Assembly (NCBI RefSeq): GCF_907164915.1
Contig: NC_061867.1
Location: 52,889,852-52,953,851, forward strand
From: Impatiens glandulifera
Taxonomy: Eukaryota; Streptophyta; Magnoliopsida; Ericales; Balsaminaceae
Direction of reading: 5' to 3'
DNA: 64,000 nt
The position numbers and the translations under genes are program-made. Under the pieces are notes generated by a model. That model was not told the origin of the DNA. It did no database searches and was given only the letters and a program-made list of their open reading frames with translations. Positions 37,924-51,506 of this stretch are shown one piece after another. The first letter of the stretch is position 1. The number at the start of each line of letters is the position of its first letter.

Positions 37924-40900
37924 TTGAAGATTCTCACGATGGTCGAACCAGACATCAGTCGGACGACTCCCTGCGTACATCGGTAGATTCGATTTCTCAA
38001 ACGTTAAAGGAATTGTGAAAATGGATGAAGGTAAAGTAGGATCTATTGAAGAATAACTACACATGTTGGCAAATATAAATGAAGTTGATCACCTATAGGA
38101 GTCAGCAAGTTCGTCCCGAAATGCACCACTAAGGATAGGCCTTATGTTCCACCCACTCACTTGACAAAAGTGGATTTCTCCAAGTTCAATGGACGGATGT
38201 GGAAGGCTGACTGATTTCAGCAGAACAGTTATTTCGTGTGGACATAACTGTAGACGTGACATAGGTAGATATTGCACCCATTCATTTCTCTGGGGATGCT
38301 CGGACGTGGTACATATCTTACCTGCAATCAAGAAATCCAACAGTAGCTCTCACCTGGATAAATTTTAAGAACTCGTTACTCCAACAGTTTGGTCCCTCTA
38401 TTTACGTTACACCAATCAGCAAGCTGATAAATCTGAAACAAGCAAACGTTGTTCAAGAATATAATATAAAATACATGATTATTTCTCACAAACTTATTAA
38501 TATGCCAGAGGAGTATGTATTAGATTGTTATTTAAATGGATTAAGAGGGGAGATCTCAAATGATGTTAGATTGTTACAACCTGAGTCCCTAAATGTTGTT
38601 ATGGCAGTAGCTAAAGTGCAGAATGTCACTTATAAAACATTATTGACGAGCAATCATTTATACAACTACACAACCCTTTTACCTACTCCCAATATCCCAA
38701 AATTCAACTGGCCTAATAATCCTAAACCCCATTAGCCAACCTGTAACTATACCTCACCTTTTACCCTTGAATGCTATTTAAAGGTATATGCAACAGATGG
38801 ACCCGAAAATACTTGATGATCGCAAAAAAAGGGTCTTTGCTTTACATGAAACGAGAAGTATGATGTTTATCACAAATGTAAAACTAAGTTGTTTATGATT
38901 TCAGTATATGATGCAGGGGAATGTGAGAACTTTTTATCGGAATATAACAAAGATCTTACTAGTTCCAAACCAGCCAACGCTACACCCTCTATTTCTATCC
39001 ATGATTTGTCTGGATTCAAGAACTATCAAACCTTGAGAATTTCTGGTAAGATTGGGCTACTACATGTTACAATTATCATAGATACAGGTAGTACCCACAA
39101 CTTTATCAATTCTAGAATCCTTAAGAACATTAATCACCATATTTTACCTACTCAGTCCCTATCTGTAAAAGTGGTCGATAATTTTAACCTAATAAGTGAG
39201 GGGTATTGTAAGAATCTTAATTGGATTATGAATGATTAAGAATATGTGGTTGATATGTGGGTATTGGATATGTCCAGTTATGATGTAGTCTTGGGCATGG
39301 AATGACTTATCACGATTGGTCATTCTTGTTTGGACTTTGAGAAATTGACGATATCTTTTAATCGAGAAGGTGAAACCCGATACCTGCAAGGCATCAATCA
39401 AACGAATATTAATATCTTCGAAAGAGATAACTTATCAAAAATGCTGAAAAAGTGAAACAAAGCTGCTTTTGTTCAAGTAAGAAATCCACAAGAAAGTATG
39501 AGTCATTTCTTTATTATTTCAATTGTGAGTCTTCATGAAGCACCAGAAGAATTAGCTCACATACTTGCGACATATGAAGACTTATTCCAGAATTTAATGG
39601 GACTACCTCTTGTACGGGCTTTTGATCATCAAATCTACCTTAAGGAGGGTACTCAGCCAATATGTTTGAGATCTTATAGGTATCCTACCATTTAAAAGGA
39701 GAAAAATGAGATCATGGTAGATGATATGTTAGATAAATGAATAATACAACATAGTCATAGTGCATTCGCAGCACTAGTGGTCCTAGTACGAAAAAAATTA
39801 TATTTCATGGAGACTATGCATCGATTACAAACAACTAAATGCATCTACAGTGAAGGATAAATTTCCCATACCATTCAATGAAGAACTACATGGTTTAGAA
39901 GTTTATCCAAACTTGATCTTTGCTCAAGCTACGATCAGATTCGAATGAAAGAAACAGATTGTCACATGACTGCCTTCCGTATACTCATGAGGGGTTGTAC
40001 AAGTTTTTAGTGATGTCATTTGGATTGACCAATGCACCATCAACTTTTCAAAGTCTAATGAATATAGTATTGAAACCCTTCCTGAGAAGGTTTGTGTTAG
40101 TATTTTTTGATGATATTTTAGTATATAGCACTAACTGGAAAGAACATCTTCATCACTTAAAATAGGTAATGGAAACCTTGAGAATCAATACTCTATTCCT
40201 CAATCGTGAGAAATGTGAGTTTGGAAGCAGATAGATGGCTTACCTAGGCCATATTATTAATCGAGAGGGTGTAGTTGTTGATCTAGAGAAACTCAAGGGA
40301 GATGGAAAGATGGTCAAAACTGGGTTCGATCAAACAACTACGAGAGTTTTTAGGCCTTATAGGATACTATAAAAGATTCATCCGGAACTATGGAGTGATT
40401 GCTTGTCCTTTAACAGAGTTGTTAAAGAAAGGAAACTTTACATGGAACGATCAAGATGATGAGGCATTTAAACTTCTCAAATCACGTATGATTACCCCTC
40501 TAGTCTTGGCTCTTCCAGATTTCTCTATTTCGTTTGTGGTAGAGACAGATGCGAGTGGCTTCGACATTAGGGCAGTAATGGTGCATAACAACCATTCCAT
40601 AGCTTTTCTCAATCGAGCGATACCTGTTGCAAAGAACCTTTCGTCAACCTACGAAAGAGACTTGTTAGCTCTCACATTTTCAGTAGAGAAGTGGAGACCA
40701 TATTTACGCTATAAACCATTTGTGATGAAAACGGATCATGAGTCTCTTAAACACCTCCTTGAACAGCGAGTTCAAACCCAGGCTCAAGAGAAGTGGTTGT
40801 ACAAGTTAGTCGGCTATGATTTCTCTATGCAATACAAGAAAGGACGTAATAATGTTGTTGCTAATATTTTATCCCGAAGACCTATAATGTGTAGTATGCC

Positions 40901-41764
40901 AGTCTTTCACTGTATCATATTTTTATAATAAGAATAATCAACCAAAGTTGGAATTCTAATCCCAACTTGATAAAACTAATTCAGGAGATAAAGGAGGATA
41001 ATGAGATGCACCCAATTTTTACCTTCATTGATAGCACACTAAGTAAAATTAGAAATATTAGTGGTTGGCGATGATCTAGAGTTGAAAATAATCTTTATTG
41101 CATCTATGAACAGTAGTCCCACTAGAGGTCATTCGGGTATATTAGTAACACTAAAAAAGTACAACTAGTATATTGTTGGATATGTCTTGCAAGAGATGTT
41201 CGAGAATTCATATGTAGTTGTGATGTTTGTCAACGAAATAAGGTAGACAATGCATGCCCGAAAGGCCTTCTACAATCCTTGTCCATTCCAAATAAATTTT
41301 GGGAATCAATATCGATGGATTTCATAGAACACTTACCAAAAGCCGGAGGAAAAAAATAGCTATTCTGGTTGTGGTTGATCGTCTCTAAAAAATGTCACTT
41401 TGTGGGTCTTCGACATCCTTTTACAAGAAAGAAGATAACAAAGCTCTTCATTGAAACCATCTTTAAACTCCATGGGATGCCACTCTCGATTGTAAGTGAT
41501 CGAGACAAAATCTTTTTTAGTATCTTTTGGCATTAGTTTTTGAAATTGCAGGGTGTACATCAAGCTTTGTCTTCGGCTTATCATCCGCAAACTAACGAAC
41601 AAACGGAGGTAGTAAACCATTGTTTTGGAACTTATTTTAGGTTTATGGCAGGACAACTTTCACACCAATGGGATAAATGACTTGCACTTGTGGAATGGGG
41701 TTACAACACCAACTTCCACTCAACCATCCAAACTTCTCCTTTCGAAGCAATATATGGTTATAAT
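37924..41764 (+). pseudogene. Ty3/gypsy gag-pol remnant (gypsy element 2)
   Basis: Gag-like frames lie at about 38030-38735. A zinc knuckle near 38830-38885 has lost its second cysteine to a TGA stop. Protease has IIDTGSTHNFIN (about 39070-39110). Reverse transcriptase has [10 protein letters not shown] and FFDDILVY (about 39600-40200), RNase H has VVETDAS and MKTDHESLKHLL (to about 40900), and integrase has VCQRNK, VSDRD and AYHPQTNEQTE (41220-41620). Several stops and frameshifts make it inactive. Coding stops at SPFEAIYGYN and meets the 3' LTR with no integrase C-terminus or PPT, so a 3' internal deletion is present. Confidence 0.88.
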
Positions 41765-42126
41765 TGATACAAGGGTGAATAAAGATTGATCTAACGATGG
41801 TAAGAGATCCACGTGGGAGCATTAGGAGCTTCATATGTTCTATTTTAATTGTTCCTCTTAATTTTTCTTAGTCCTTGAACTCTTTTTTTTTTTGCAATAG
41901 TGTTGTTAGGTCATATAATCAGTACTATGTAACAAAATTAGGACAATATTTTCTGAGGTGATTGTTACTTAGCTCAAGGAATCTTGCCCAATAAGTTTTT
42001 ATGAAATGAATGAGCAATAGCTCTCTCTTATTTGTCTCTCCTCTCTCAATCAAATTCTCAAATTACCTTCATCATCTTAGGCGAACAGTGACTTTTATCC
42101 TCTCAACTTAACTCTTATTTATATCA
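41765..42126 (+). mobile_element. 3' LTR of gypsy element 2 (362 bp)
   Basis: Matches 37547-37910 over its full length with scattered differences, so the insertion is not recent. It begins exactly at the TGATACAAGG boundary directly behind integrase coding sequence. Confidence 0.85.
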
Positions 42127-43440
42127 CACAACTTCAAAATTTCAATCCAAATATAACAGAATTCGTCATTAAAATTTCTCAAGTTTTTGAAAATTTCAAA
42201 AAATTCTATGGCTCTAAGGTTCATTCCTGGATCATGCTAAAACTTCATAAAAAGTTCAGGAGTGTTTTTCAACTCATCACAGTAAATTTTAATTCGCGTT
42301 GTAATTCGAATTACAGATTCAATTTGAAAATTTTATATTTTAGTTCAACTAGTCTTGTATACTGCTTAATCATTTGTTTTCTTGATATAGATTCGATCAT
42401 AAGATCATTTTAATATTTTTTGAGCTAAATCAAAAACAATCAAAATTGATTTTGAAAACCCTTAAAATCGAGTTTTTATTCTTGAACTATATCTCAGGAA
42501 TTCTGGTTTAAAAAGCTTCATAATATCTTCTAAATAATGTTAGGAGTAGTTTTGGATAAATTCCAATAAGTCTTAAACATATTTGTTAAAAATTTCAAAA
42601 ATCTTGAAAAATCTAGTTCTTGAATTGGTCAAAACAGATCGTTTGTGTTCATCATTTGGTTCTATTTGATCTTAATATCTACAAGTTATTGGTAAGCTCC
42701 TTATACTCAATCGAACCTTAAAAACCAAAATCGCGTGTTTTTGCCCAAAAATTGTTCGAATCAAATGGAACGTCTTCTCGATCGATTGATACATCGGAAT
42801 GATGTTAAAAATGATCATTGAGATTAGATGAAGTTTCACAAGCCTTCAGAATTCAGATCGAATGATGAAAGCTCCAATCAAAATCCCAAAACCTACAGTC
42901 GGTGTTCTTGACGTCCAATCGAGGAATCTAGGCATCCGACTGAATATTTTGTTTGGGTTTGGTTATCGACCGAGAAAATCAGCTCTCCCCTTCACCCGAC
43001 CGAAAAATCTCGCATCCGAGCAAGAAATCTCGACATCGACCAAATAATTCTGCGTCCTATTGAGGATCAGCGCGCAGAAGCTCAACCTCCATGTTAACCA
43101 GGCGCCTAGACCCGTTGACTTCGGGTTAAAACCGACTTAGACCCACATATTTGACCCGATTCGTGACTCAGACACACATACCAAAGGACTTGTCTATTTG
43201 AGGTTTTTAATTTCTAATTATTTTTAACCAATAAAAACCCTAAATTATTTTTTACAAAATCCAAAAATAATAAAAAATATTTTTACAATAATTTCATAAA
43301 CAAATATTTTAATCAAAACCCATTTTAATTTAATAATAATTTTTATTATTTTCATTTATTTTCCTTAACTATCCCGACATCAACAGGTAACAAAAACCGA
43401 TATTAAAATTTCTGAAAGCTTTTTCAAAACCAAAAATTTT
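42127..43440 (+). repeat. LTR-like repeat family R, copy 3, right part
   Basis: Continues copy 3 after the gypsy 2 insertion. It parallels 2490-3470 of copy 1 (TTAAAAAGCTTCATAATATC-like segment, ATGTTAGGAGTAG, then decayed GACCGA-type units near 42890-43050) and 24200-24400 of copy 2. The 61-codon frame at 42862-43047 translates the minisatellite and is not a gene. Confidence 0.5.
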
Positions 43441-43757
43441 CAGGTGTTAATGACTTTAATACTTTCAAATGATACATTACTATTTATAATCTTTTAAATA
43501 TGTTAAAATAAAATTCATTAAAATATCTAAATTTATGTGGAATGTATTATATAATAGAGATACTAACTATCCTAATAAATTACAAAAATAAAAACACAAA
43601 AGAATATACAACTCATAATAGCAAAATGATGAAAAACACCTATAAAAATATACAAACATTTATTAAAACAGTACGAATAACATAAAATAAATTTAAAATA
43701 AATAACCATAAAAACATTCATAAAACCCCGTATTTAGTTATTACAATTGATTCTTCT

Positions 43758-43777
43758 AAAAAAAAAAAAAAAAAAAA
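43758..43777. repeat. 20-base A tract abutting the KCS stop codon
   Basis: Twenty A on the plus strand, so the KCS mRNA would read UAG followed at once by 20 U. The 43441-43757 stretch beyond is AT-rich and should hold the 3' UTR. Confidence 0.9.
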
Positions 43778-45373
43778 CTATGACGTGGCAGTAGGAACCT
43801 TAACCGGGTACCTATGAACCGAATCATCCCACGGGTTACCTTTCAATTCATTCGAAACAATCGGCCTTAACGCCCGCCAAACCGCACTATTACATTTAAA
43901 ACCCGACCCAAAAGCAATTTGCCATACCCGATCCCCTCTCGAAACCCGACCCTTAGCTTCCGTGTACGCCAGCTCATACCATAACGAACTACTCGAAGTA
44001 TTACCAAATCGATGTAAAGTCATTCTCGACGGTTCCATATGCCATTCCGTCAATTGAAGATTCTTCTGGATTTCATCAAGAACAGCTCGTCCACCGGCGT
44101 GAATACAGAAATGTTCAAAAGCTAATTTGAAATCAGGTATGTATGGCTTAATCTTCTTTGTTCTTGATCTGCTATTCAGTTTCTTACGCATTAATGTTAT
44201 GAAGAACATTAATTGTTCTGAAAATGGTAGAACTAGTGGTCCTAATGTTGTTATGTTCGTCTTTAATGCATCACCTGCAACCGCCATTAATTCACGTGCT
44301 AATGATACACCTACTGTACCTTCATCGTCTTCCTTTTGGTAAACGCAGTTGTAACTGTTTGGATCGGCGCCTTTATGTGTACGTACTGTATGGATTAGTG
44401 AATATTTAGATCTGGATTTGTCTGATGATTTGTTTGATAGTAGAACTGCTGCACCTCCCATTCTGAATATGCAATTACATAGTAGCATTGATCTGTCATT
44501 ACCGAAATACCAGTTTAATGTTATGTTTTCGGTGCTGACTACTACTGCGTATGAGTTAGGGTTTGCTTTTAGTAAATCTTTCGCCATGTCGATTGAGATT
44601 AATCCCGCACTGCATCCCATACCACCGAGATTGTAACTCTTGATATCTGATCTCAGTTTGTAATGGTTAACGATCATGGATGAAAGCGAAGGAGTAGGAC
44701 AGAACAAACTGCAATTCACGATCAGTATACCGATTTCCTCTGGCTTAATTCCGGTTTTCTCAAACAACGCATCGAGTGCGCCGAACATGACGGCTTCCGC
44801 TTCCAATCGTGCTTCCTTTAAACAGAGATTTGGAGGATCTGAAGTGATTGCTTTAGGAAGATACGTTTCATCACCTAATCCAGACCTTGACGAGATTCTA
44901 CTCTGGAACTGAACCGTTTCGTCGGAGAATCCACCTAGGTTTTCCGTCATCTTGACGAATGAATCGACGGTTATTTTCCGGTCGTTTTCCGGCTTGTAAC
45001 AGGCGAAATCTACAAGGTAGATTGATCTTGGCTTCTGAGACCATAGAAGACCCATCAACATAACCAAACCTGCTAATGCAGCTAGGCCTGTGGTTGAATC
45101 CAACAAGAGAGCTGTCTGACCAATACATAAACTTGATATTCGATCATATAAGCAGGAAAGTTGTAGCAGCAAGATGGGTGTGACTAGAAGTATGATCCAG
45201 GTTGTTAGGTTACAAGAGTAGCCATAACCAAGACCAAGTTTGACATACTTGAGTTTGACTGATTGCAAGAAGTCTGGCAATTTCCTCCGGATTTTGATCA
45301 CAATGGAAGATGAATCATCCTTGAATGCCATCTCTGCGGTTAGTCTCTCTTGATCCATCTCTATACTTGCCAT
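43778..45373 (-). CDS. 3-ketoacyl-CoA synthase, KCS11/KCS4-like, 531 aa, intronless
   Basis: Condensing enzyme of very-long-chain fatty acid elongation in the endoplasmic reticulum: joins malonyl-CoA to a long acyl-CoA to give 3-ketoacyl-CoA for waxes, cuticle lipids and sphingolipids. Two membrane spans lie at about 56-74 and 90-112. The FAE1_CUT1 domain follows, with the active-site Cys254 in GGMGCSAG, then [18 protein letters not shown], and a chalcone-synthase-type C domain with His425 in CIHAGGRA and Asn458 in [11 protein letters not shown]. The His-Asn spacing (33) equals that of FAE1, and length and lack of introns are typical. The N terminus ([28 protein letters not shown]) points to the KCS11/KCS4 branch. 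The first ATG (45373) is used. All catalytic residues are present. Substrate chain length cannot be read from the sequence. Confidence 0.95.
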   Translation of the reverse strand: MASIEMDQERLTAEMAFKDDSSSIVIKIRRKLPDFLQSVKLKYVKLGLGYGYSCNLTTWIILLVTPILLLQLSCLYDRISSLCIGQTALLLDSTTGLAALAGLVMLMGLLWSQKPRSIYLVDFACYKPENDRKITVDSFVKMTENLGGFSDETVQFQSRISSRSGLGDETYLPKAITSDPPNLCLKEARLEAEAVMFGALDALFEKTGIKPEEIGILIVNCSLFCPTPSLSSMIVNHYKLRSDIKSYNLGGMGCSAGLISIDMAKDLLKANPNSYAVVVSTENITLNWYFGNDRSMLLCNCIFRMGGAAVLLSNKSSDKSRSKYSLIHTVRTHKGADPNSYNCVYQKEDDEGTVGVSLARELMAVAGDALKTNITTLGPLVLPFSEQLMFFITLMRKKLNSRSRTKKIKPYIPDFKLAFEHFCIHAGGRAVLDEIQKNLQLTEWHMEPSRMTLHRFGNTSSSSLWYELAYTEAKGRVSRGDRVWQIAFGSGFKCNSAVWRALRPIVSNELKGNPWDDSVHRYPVKVPTATS

Positions 45374-45690
45374 GCTTGATAATTGATATTATATGTTTTG
45401 GTTTAGGAAATGATCTTTAGATGAACTAATGAGTTTGGGTTGGGAAAAAGGAGAAGTACCCTTAAGCTTTTATAGGGAGATTAGTAGTATTTAGGAATGG
45501 GGACGGATGATGATGTAGTAGGACTAATAAATTATAGAGTCTGAATTGGCCCATCTCATTTACTCATTGGTAGGTTAAAGTTATCTGAGAGTTGGATAGA
45601 CAGATGGGTAATAGCTCAACCACCTAGAAAAGGAGAAAGAGTGCTTCACTCTCTCTCTCTTTTTCTTTCTTTCTTTCTCTTCCCGAAGGG
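45374..45690 (-). promoter_or_regulatory. KCS promoter region
   Basis: Minus-strand TATAAAAG at 45467-45474 is a good TATA box about 95 bases before the start codon, giving a 5' UTR of about 65 bases. A CT/GA-rich tract (45649-45683; GA on the sense strand) lies about 280 bases upstream of the ATG, as in many plant GA-rich promoters. Confidence 0.6.
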
Positions 45691-47879
45691 ACAGCAAACT
45701 GCCTGCAGACTTTCCTAAACTTAAAAGCCTGCATCTTGAAGTTAACGCCGTTAATCAATGGGGTTTGTATTAGGGTCTAGGGTCTAGGGGGGGAGAGATG
45801 GGTCTGGTTTATGTTGTCCAACGGCCAAATTTGACCAAATGTGAAAGGAAGAATTGGTCAATTGCCATGTGGCATAGATTAGATTATTCATTATAAATGT
45901 GTGAGGTTTCTTTCAAGAAAACTCATAATAAAGGGTTTATTTTATTTTGTATTGGTAAAGTTAATTTCATTTTCCTATCTTTAAGGAGGGGGCATATTCC
46001 AATATTTTCTTCTAACTAGCTAGGTTACATACTAACATTTTTAAAATATCATAAACTTTGATATTATTGCTTGTTATAAGATATGACTTTTCCCTAGGAG
46101 GAGGATGTTACCAAGGCTAGTTTGATCTAGGTTTTTTTATTTTTTAAAATAATCTGATTTTTTAATAATGTTTGATCAAATTTTGGATTATTTAGACTAA
46201 TGATTAAGGTAATAATATGGTGTAAATAGTTGGTTTTGATCAGGTTCTTCCTAAATTTTAAACCGTCTATTTTATCGATTAGAAAATTGGTTTAGTCGGG
46301 TTTTCTTTTTTTGTAAGAACATTGGGTTTAGCCGGTTTAATATGTACTATTCATTTAATATGATAGGCTAAGATCCTAATAAAAAAACGGATCAAAATCA
46401 ACCATAAATAAATAAATTCTATCAACTAATTTAAAAATACCTATAAACTATAAATAATTTATCGATTTTAATAGTTAGACATAAGATAAAAGAAATATCT
46501 CGCTAAGGTTAAGAATTTGATTCTTATTTAAACGTCTTAAATTGAATAAGTTATGATTCTAGGGTCGTATTAGTTTCCTATATTCAAAAAAATAAAAGTA
46601 ATTAAAACAATTATATAAATAGTTATTTGATTGTTAGATTCAATAAATAGAAAATAACATAAAGACTGAAAATAGATATAAGGTAGTTAAATTGATAAGA
46701 GTTTTGATTCAATTCCATAAAATAGATTAACTGAAGTAAACCGTGAAGAATTCAGTTTCTTACTAATTATCCTAAAATTAAAATTAAATTATCCTTTTAT
46801 ATTTTATAAAAATTCAATATTAAAATCTATTTAATTGAAAGTGTCGTTTTCTACATTTTGACTAAATTATCCTTTATATTTTATGAACAAAAATTATATT
46901 TTAATTAATAATTTAAATGATAGTATAATAAAAAAAGGCATTCTCACTTCTCTATTTTAATATATGATCTTTGGGGGTGGGGGGAAATGAGCTTGTGTTA
47001 GGTCAATTTGTATAATTTTAATAATTGGTTAAAATTATTACTGTGTTAAAAAGTTTTTTGTTTTAAGTTATTTAGGTTCAATGTTTGAGGTTGAGTAGGA
47101 TAGAAAAAATAATAATAATTGGTTAATATAATAAACGGGGGTAAATTAAATGAAGATATTAAGAATGATAAATTTATAAATTACAGTTATGAACATAATA
47201 AAAGAGTAGTTATGAGTTATGACTATAGCTGGCACTCCACTTGTGAATTGATTGAGAATCCGGTTATAAATGTGAGGCGGCTGGCATGCCATCTACAACT
47301 AAGTCATAAATACTTATTAGTACGTCCGTTCGGCCTGACCCGACCCGACTCGACCCACCCGAATAAAATGACGCGTATTGCATTAAACATCCATGTTTGT
47401 TTGGTTTTGGTAAGTTCTATTTCATTTCCAAGAAAGTTGGCTATATTTCTTGAGAGTGGACCCCTCTTAGGTTTGGAAGTTATGGTGGAATCTCAAGGAT
47501 TTTAATATTTTCTTGCATTTTTTACAAATTCATCTATTTTGAATTCTATATGAAATCATCACTTATTATATATCATTATCAATGCTAAAAGAAATGTAAC
47601 TTTCTACCAATAAAAATCAAGAAATTTATATAGTTTTTCGAAATAAAAAAGTTTTCTAGAAGGTGAAAAGAGGATAGGATTATCTGCTCCCTCTCTCAAT
47701 CATCTTAAAAATAATAATAATAATAATAATTAATTACACTTTTGTCTCTAACTATGAGAGGAACATGGGAGCGGAGGGAATTTAGGAGTATACAACTCTA
47801 GGTGGGTGAAAAGTCAGTTTTCCTCGTGTCTTTTTATGTGACTTTTCTAGACCTGGGGTGTTTCGTTTCTGCTTCCAAG
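45691..47879. other. Intergenic sequence upstream of KCS
   Basis: No supported gene. The 128-codon frame at 47119-47505 has no domain or codon pattern I recognise, and it starts in AT-rich sequence. A CGACCCGACTCGACCCACC patch near 47340 resembles tandem CGACCC words often found in degraded transposons. Confidence 0.4.
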
Positions 47880-48020
47880 GTTAAAAATGAGTCAAGTTGT
47901 TTGTGAGTTGGTCGTGGATCACTCGGTTAAAACTCGACTTAAGCCGACTCGTTTAATATTAGAGTCAAGCTCGAGCTCATATAATATTTTTCGATGATTT
48001 ATCTAATTTTTTCGAGTATG

Positions 48021-48056
<36 letters not shown>

Positions 48057-48275
48057 TTAAAACTTTAAACTTAAATTAAATATTTTTTCTAAAAATATTT
48101 GAAAATTTAATTTTAGTTTAAACTTTTCGTGTCAAGTTGAGCATATAGGTATATAGTCGAGTCGAACTCGAGCTCAATTTATAAATTTGTTTGAGCCGAG
48201 CTAATAAATACTGAGTCGAGCTCAAGCTAAAACTGACTTGAACTCGGTTTAATTCGTCTACACTCTACAGCCCTA
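47880..48275. repeat. GAGCTCG-rich transposon remnant
   Basis: Words such as CAAGCTCGAGCTCAT, CGAACTCGAGCTCAA, CCGAGCTAATAAA and GTCGAGCTCAAGCT recur, and the right edge reads, inverted, AGGGCTGTAGAGTGTAGACG. Plant miniature elements with AGGG(G/C)TGTAAACGA-type ends carry the same CGAGCTCG words. The left edge and target-site duplication are unclear. A (TA) tract lies at about 48023-48051. Confidence 0.45.
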
Positions 48276-51200
48276 CTTTCTACCACTCAAATTTGATTTA
48301 TTGTTGTATTTTGTCCGAGTTGACACAATGTTTCAAATTGGAATTATTTATCAAAAAATTTATGATTTAAATAATACTACCATTAGTTTGTTTAGTGAGT
48401 TGTTTACCCCCTCATATTTGAAAAAAAAATTCTTGTGATATTATTTTGAGTATATGTTTGTCCTATTCTTAATTAAATTATTAATTTTGAGTTATTTCTT
48501 ATTTATTCAATAATGAATTGTTTGAATTAATCTTTTATTTGAAAGCTCTCTTTTAGATTTAATTATTATTTGTTAGAATATTTTCTAGCAATGTTTACCC
48601 ACCTACAGATAAAGACAATTTTAACTATCATTCCGAATATTTGATATATTATTCTAACGCTGTTTAATATATTGATTTGTTCTTTCTTTTCTTCCTATTT
48701 ATAGAATTCTAAAAAGAATTGTAAGTCAAATCTTTTTCACTGAAATTTTAACTTTTATAAATTTGTTAACTTAGATTCTCATTCAGTTGTATTTATTTTG
48801 TAGATATTATATTTTTGTATTATTTATAAAATAAAATCATATATAATTTTTTTTTTTATGAATTATTGAAAATTAACTATTTTTAAAAAATCTTTAAAAT
48901 TTATATCTCAAAACATTATTGTCTAAAATTATTTTCGGTTAACTAATATATAAATAAAAAATTATTAAGTTCTTTATCAATTTTCTATAACCTTAGAATG
49001 AATTAGTTAAAGTATAAATTATAATTTATTAAAGTTGATAAATATTTATAATTTAAAAATTAGTAAAGAAAAGAATAATAATATTTATATAATTTAAATT
49101 GATAGAATAATATGAGGTTAACTCGGTAAATTTTAACTAATTGAATTATAAAAAAAAAGTTTATAAAAGTAAGATGATGGCACGTGGTTTAGGTGTCATG
49201 ACTAGTATAAATGTATAAAACGACAAAAGATTTACCAGAGCATTAATACCTTTGTTGTGTTTATTCAGGTAATAACAGACAAGGCATATAATTGTAGGTT
49301 CTTATAATCCATTTTTAGTTGGAAATTACAATATATAAAAATATATACACTTCTTATTGTTATCATTTATTTTATGTAATTTACTATCTTCCTTTAAATT
49401 TACAACTTGTATACTTCATTTTTTAAATCAAGCATTATGTTTGAAAAACAAAAATTATGCAGAATATATAAATATATATATATTTTAAATGAATTGACTT
49501 TCTCATTATGATATTTTTTCTGATAAAAATAATAATCATCATAATAATAGAATAGTAAGAGCTCTTTTTTTATCAGTTTTTTTTTTTCAAAATAATTTGT
49601 TCGATAGTTTTTACTAAAGCATTCCTATATTTTTTTATTAGGGGTTAATAAGGGATAATTTTAGTATTTTAATAGATAAAAATAGTAATTAGATGGACTG
49701 AGTGATAGTTAGATTTAAGGTAAAAAAAATTAAAAATTTTAATATATGAAAAATCATATTGTTACGTATTGATATATCGAAGTATTGATATATCGAAATC
49801 TTAGTCAATATAATAAATATCAAATAAGTTTAGAATATAAAATAAATTTATTAAGATTAGTTGGAAGGTTTGATTTTGCTAAAAAGTTCGTAACGTGTTA
49901 ATCAATATAATTTAAAAAAATAAAACTTAATTTGTTATTAAGATTATATGTATATAATATTATTTTGATAATTTCGATATAAGTATCATATCTTTCTATT
50001 TTCTTATATATATAAAAAAAAAATATTATTTTTTATATTTTGTGATACAATATATTTGATATACAAAAGTATCGTTAATTTTTACCCTTAATTATACTAA
50101 AACTATAAATTAAATTAATAAAACTAGAAAGACAAATTTTAAGAGAGAGAAAAATTGTAATTACAATGCTGAAATTAGTGCAATATAAAAAGTAAGATGC
50201 TCAAATTGATAAAAATAAATAAATAATCATAAAATTGTTTGTGTATAGTACTTGTTATAAAAAAGATAAATTAACATTAATAGTAATATAACTAACTTAT
50301 TTAAATAATATAAAGTCTAATTAATTAAATGATTATAAAAAAGAAGAAGCTAATTAGCATGTGATGTGTCTTAACAAATTAATTTATAATATGGAAATGA
50401 AAATAATAATGAACATTAAATGTTTGGTTAGAAGATTAATTATTAAATTTTGATAATTAGGAATGGGCACAATATATGTTCATCTTCTTAGACCCCACGT
50501 GCATCCTATAATTTCATCTTCAATGGATACCAGCCATTAATTAAATATCTTCTGCAACTTCCAACAACACAACCAACAAGTTGTCTTCTCTCCATTTATA
50601 ATAAACCCTTATCGGATCCGGGTTTGGATGAAAAATTCTCGAAAAATCTGTTTTTATGTATGTTTTTTTTTCGTAAACTAATAAAATATATTGGCCGACC
50701 ATAGGGTAAGACAAATTAGATATTGTCTAAGGCCCTCCCACGAGGGAAACAAAAATAATAAAAAAATAAAAAATTATAGTACTAACAAAGTTTGATCCTA
50801 AGTTCACTTATTATTTAAGTATTCTGTTGGATGAGAAAGGGTAAAATGATATATGATTATGTTGGATTATTTAAATAACTATAATGGGTCATAATTTTTA
50901 GATTTATTTATATATTTAAATTAACTTTTTTTTAAAAAAAAAATTGGTGGCCTACTTCGTTCATTCATTAATTCTATGCTTGCTTTCAAACAGCTGGTTG
51001 ACTGTTCATAATAAGAACACAGCTGGTTGACTAAAATGTATTTATTACTCCACCACCATACCTAAAAAAAATAAAGTCCATGCTTTGGTTTCTTGTTTCA
51101 CTAGAAATCAATTACATTATATGCATTTCTTTTTTTTTTCATTTTCTTAATCTTAATTAGATTTGACCAATTAACGTCTTAAGTTGAAATAGAATCAACT

Positions 51201-51497
51201 AATGACTTTCGAAATTACCTTTTACAAAGAATAAAATTTGATAATCAATTGTTTGTGATTTTTAGAAAAAGATTTTCTTTTGTGGAAATCCCTTTCGATA
51301 AAAGACAGTTTCTTCTTTAAATTGTATTTTTATGATAAATTCAACTAGAGGAGAATTGAGTTGTAATTGAGTACAACTTTTGTATAAATTGAAATTAGAA
51401 TTTTAGTTTCAATCCATTTTTTTTGTTCCAAAATAGCATAAAAATGAAATTTTGACATTATAATTGTGGGGAATTTGTTTTGGAATTGTTTGTGTAG
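48276..51497. other. AT-rich intergenic sequence
   Basis: Read on both strands without finding a gene, a terminal repeat pair or an RNA gene. Contains short A/T tracts and a GGCCGACCATAGGG...CCTCCCACGAGGG patch near 50692-50745 that may be a transposon end. Confidence 0.4.
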
Positions 51498-51506
51498 TTG
51501 GTTTTA

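Noticed and set aside
41360..41656. 98-codon minus frame
   Set aside because: Antisense to the gypsy 2 integrase (VSDRD, AYHPQTNEQTE on the plus strand).
44127..44912. Several plus frames of 61-78 codons
   Set aside because: Antisense shadows of the intact KCS gene.
47119..47505. 128-codon plus frame
   Set aside because: No motif, AT-rich start and no promoter-like signal; chance frame more likely.
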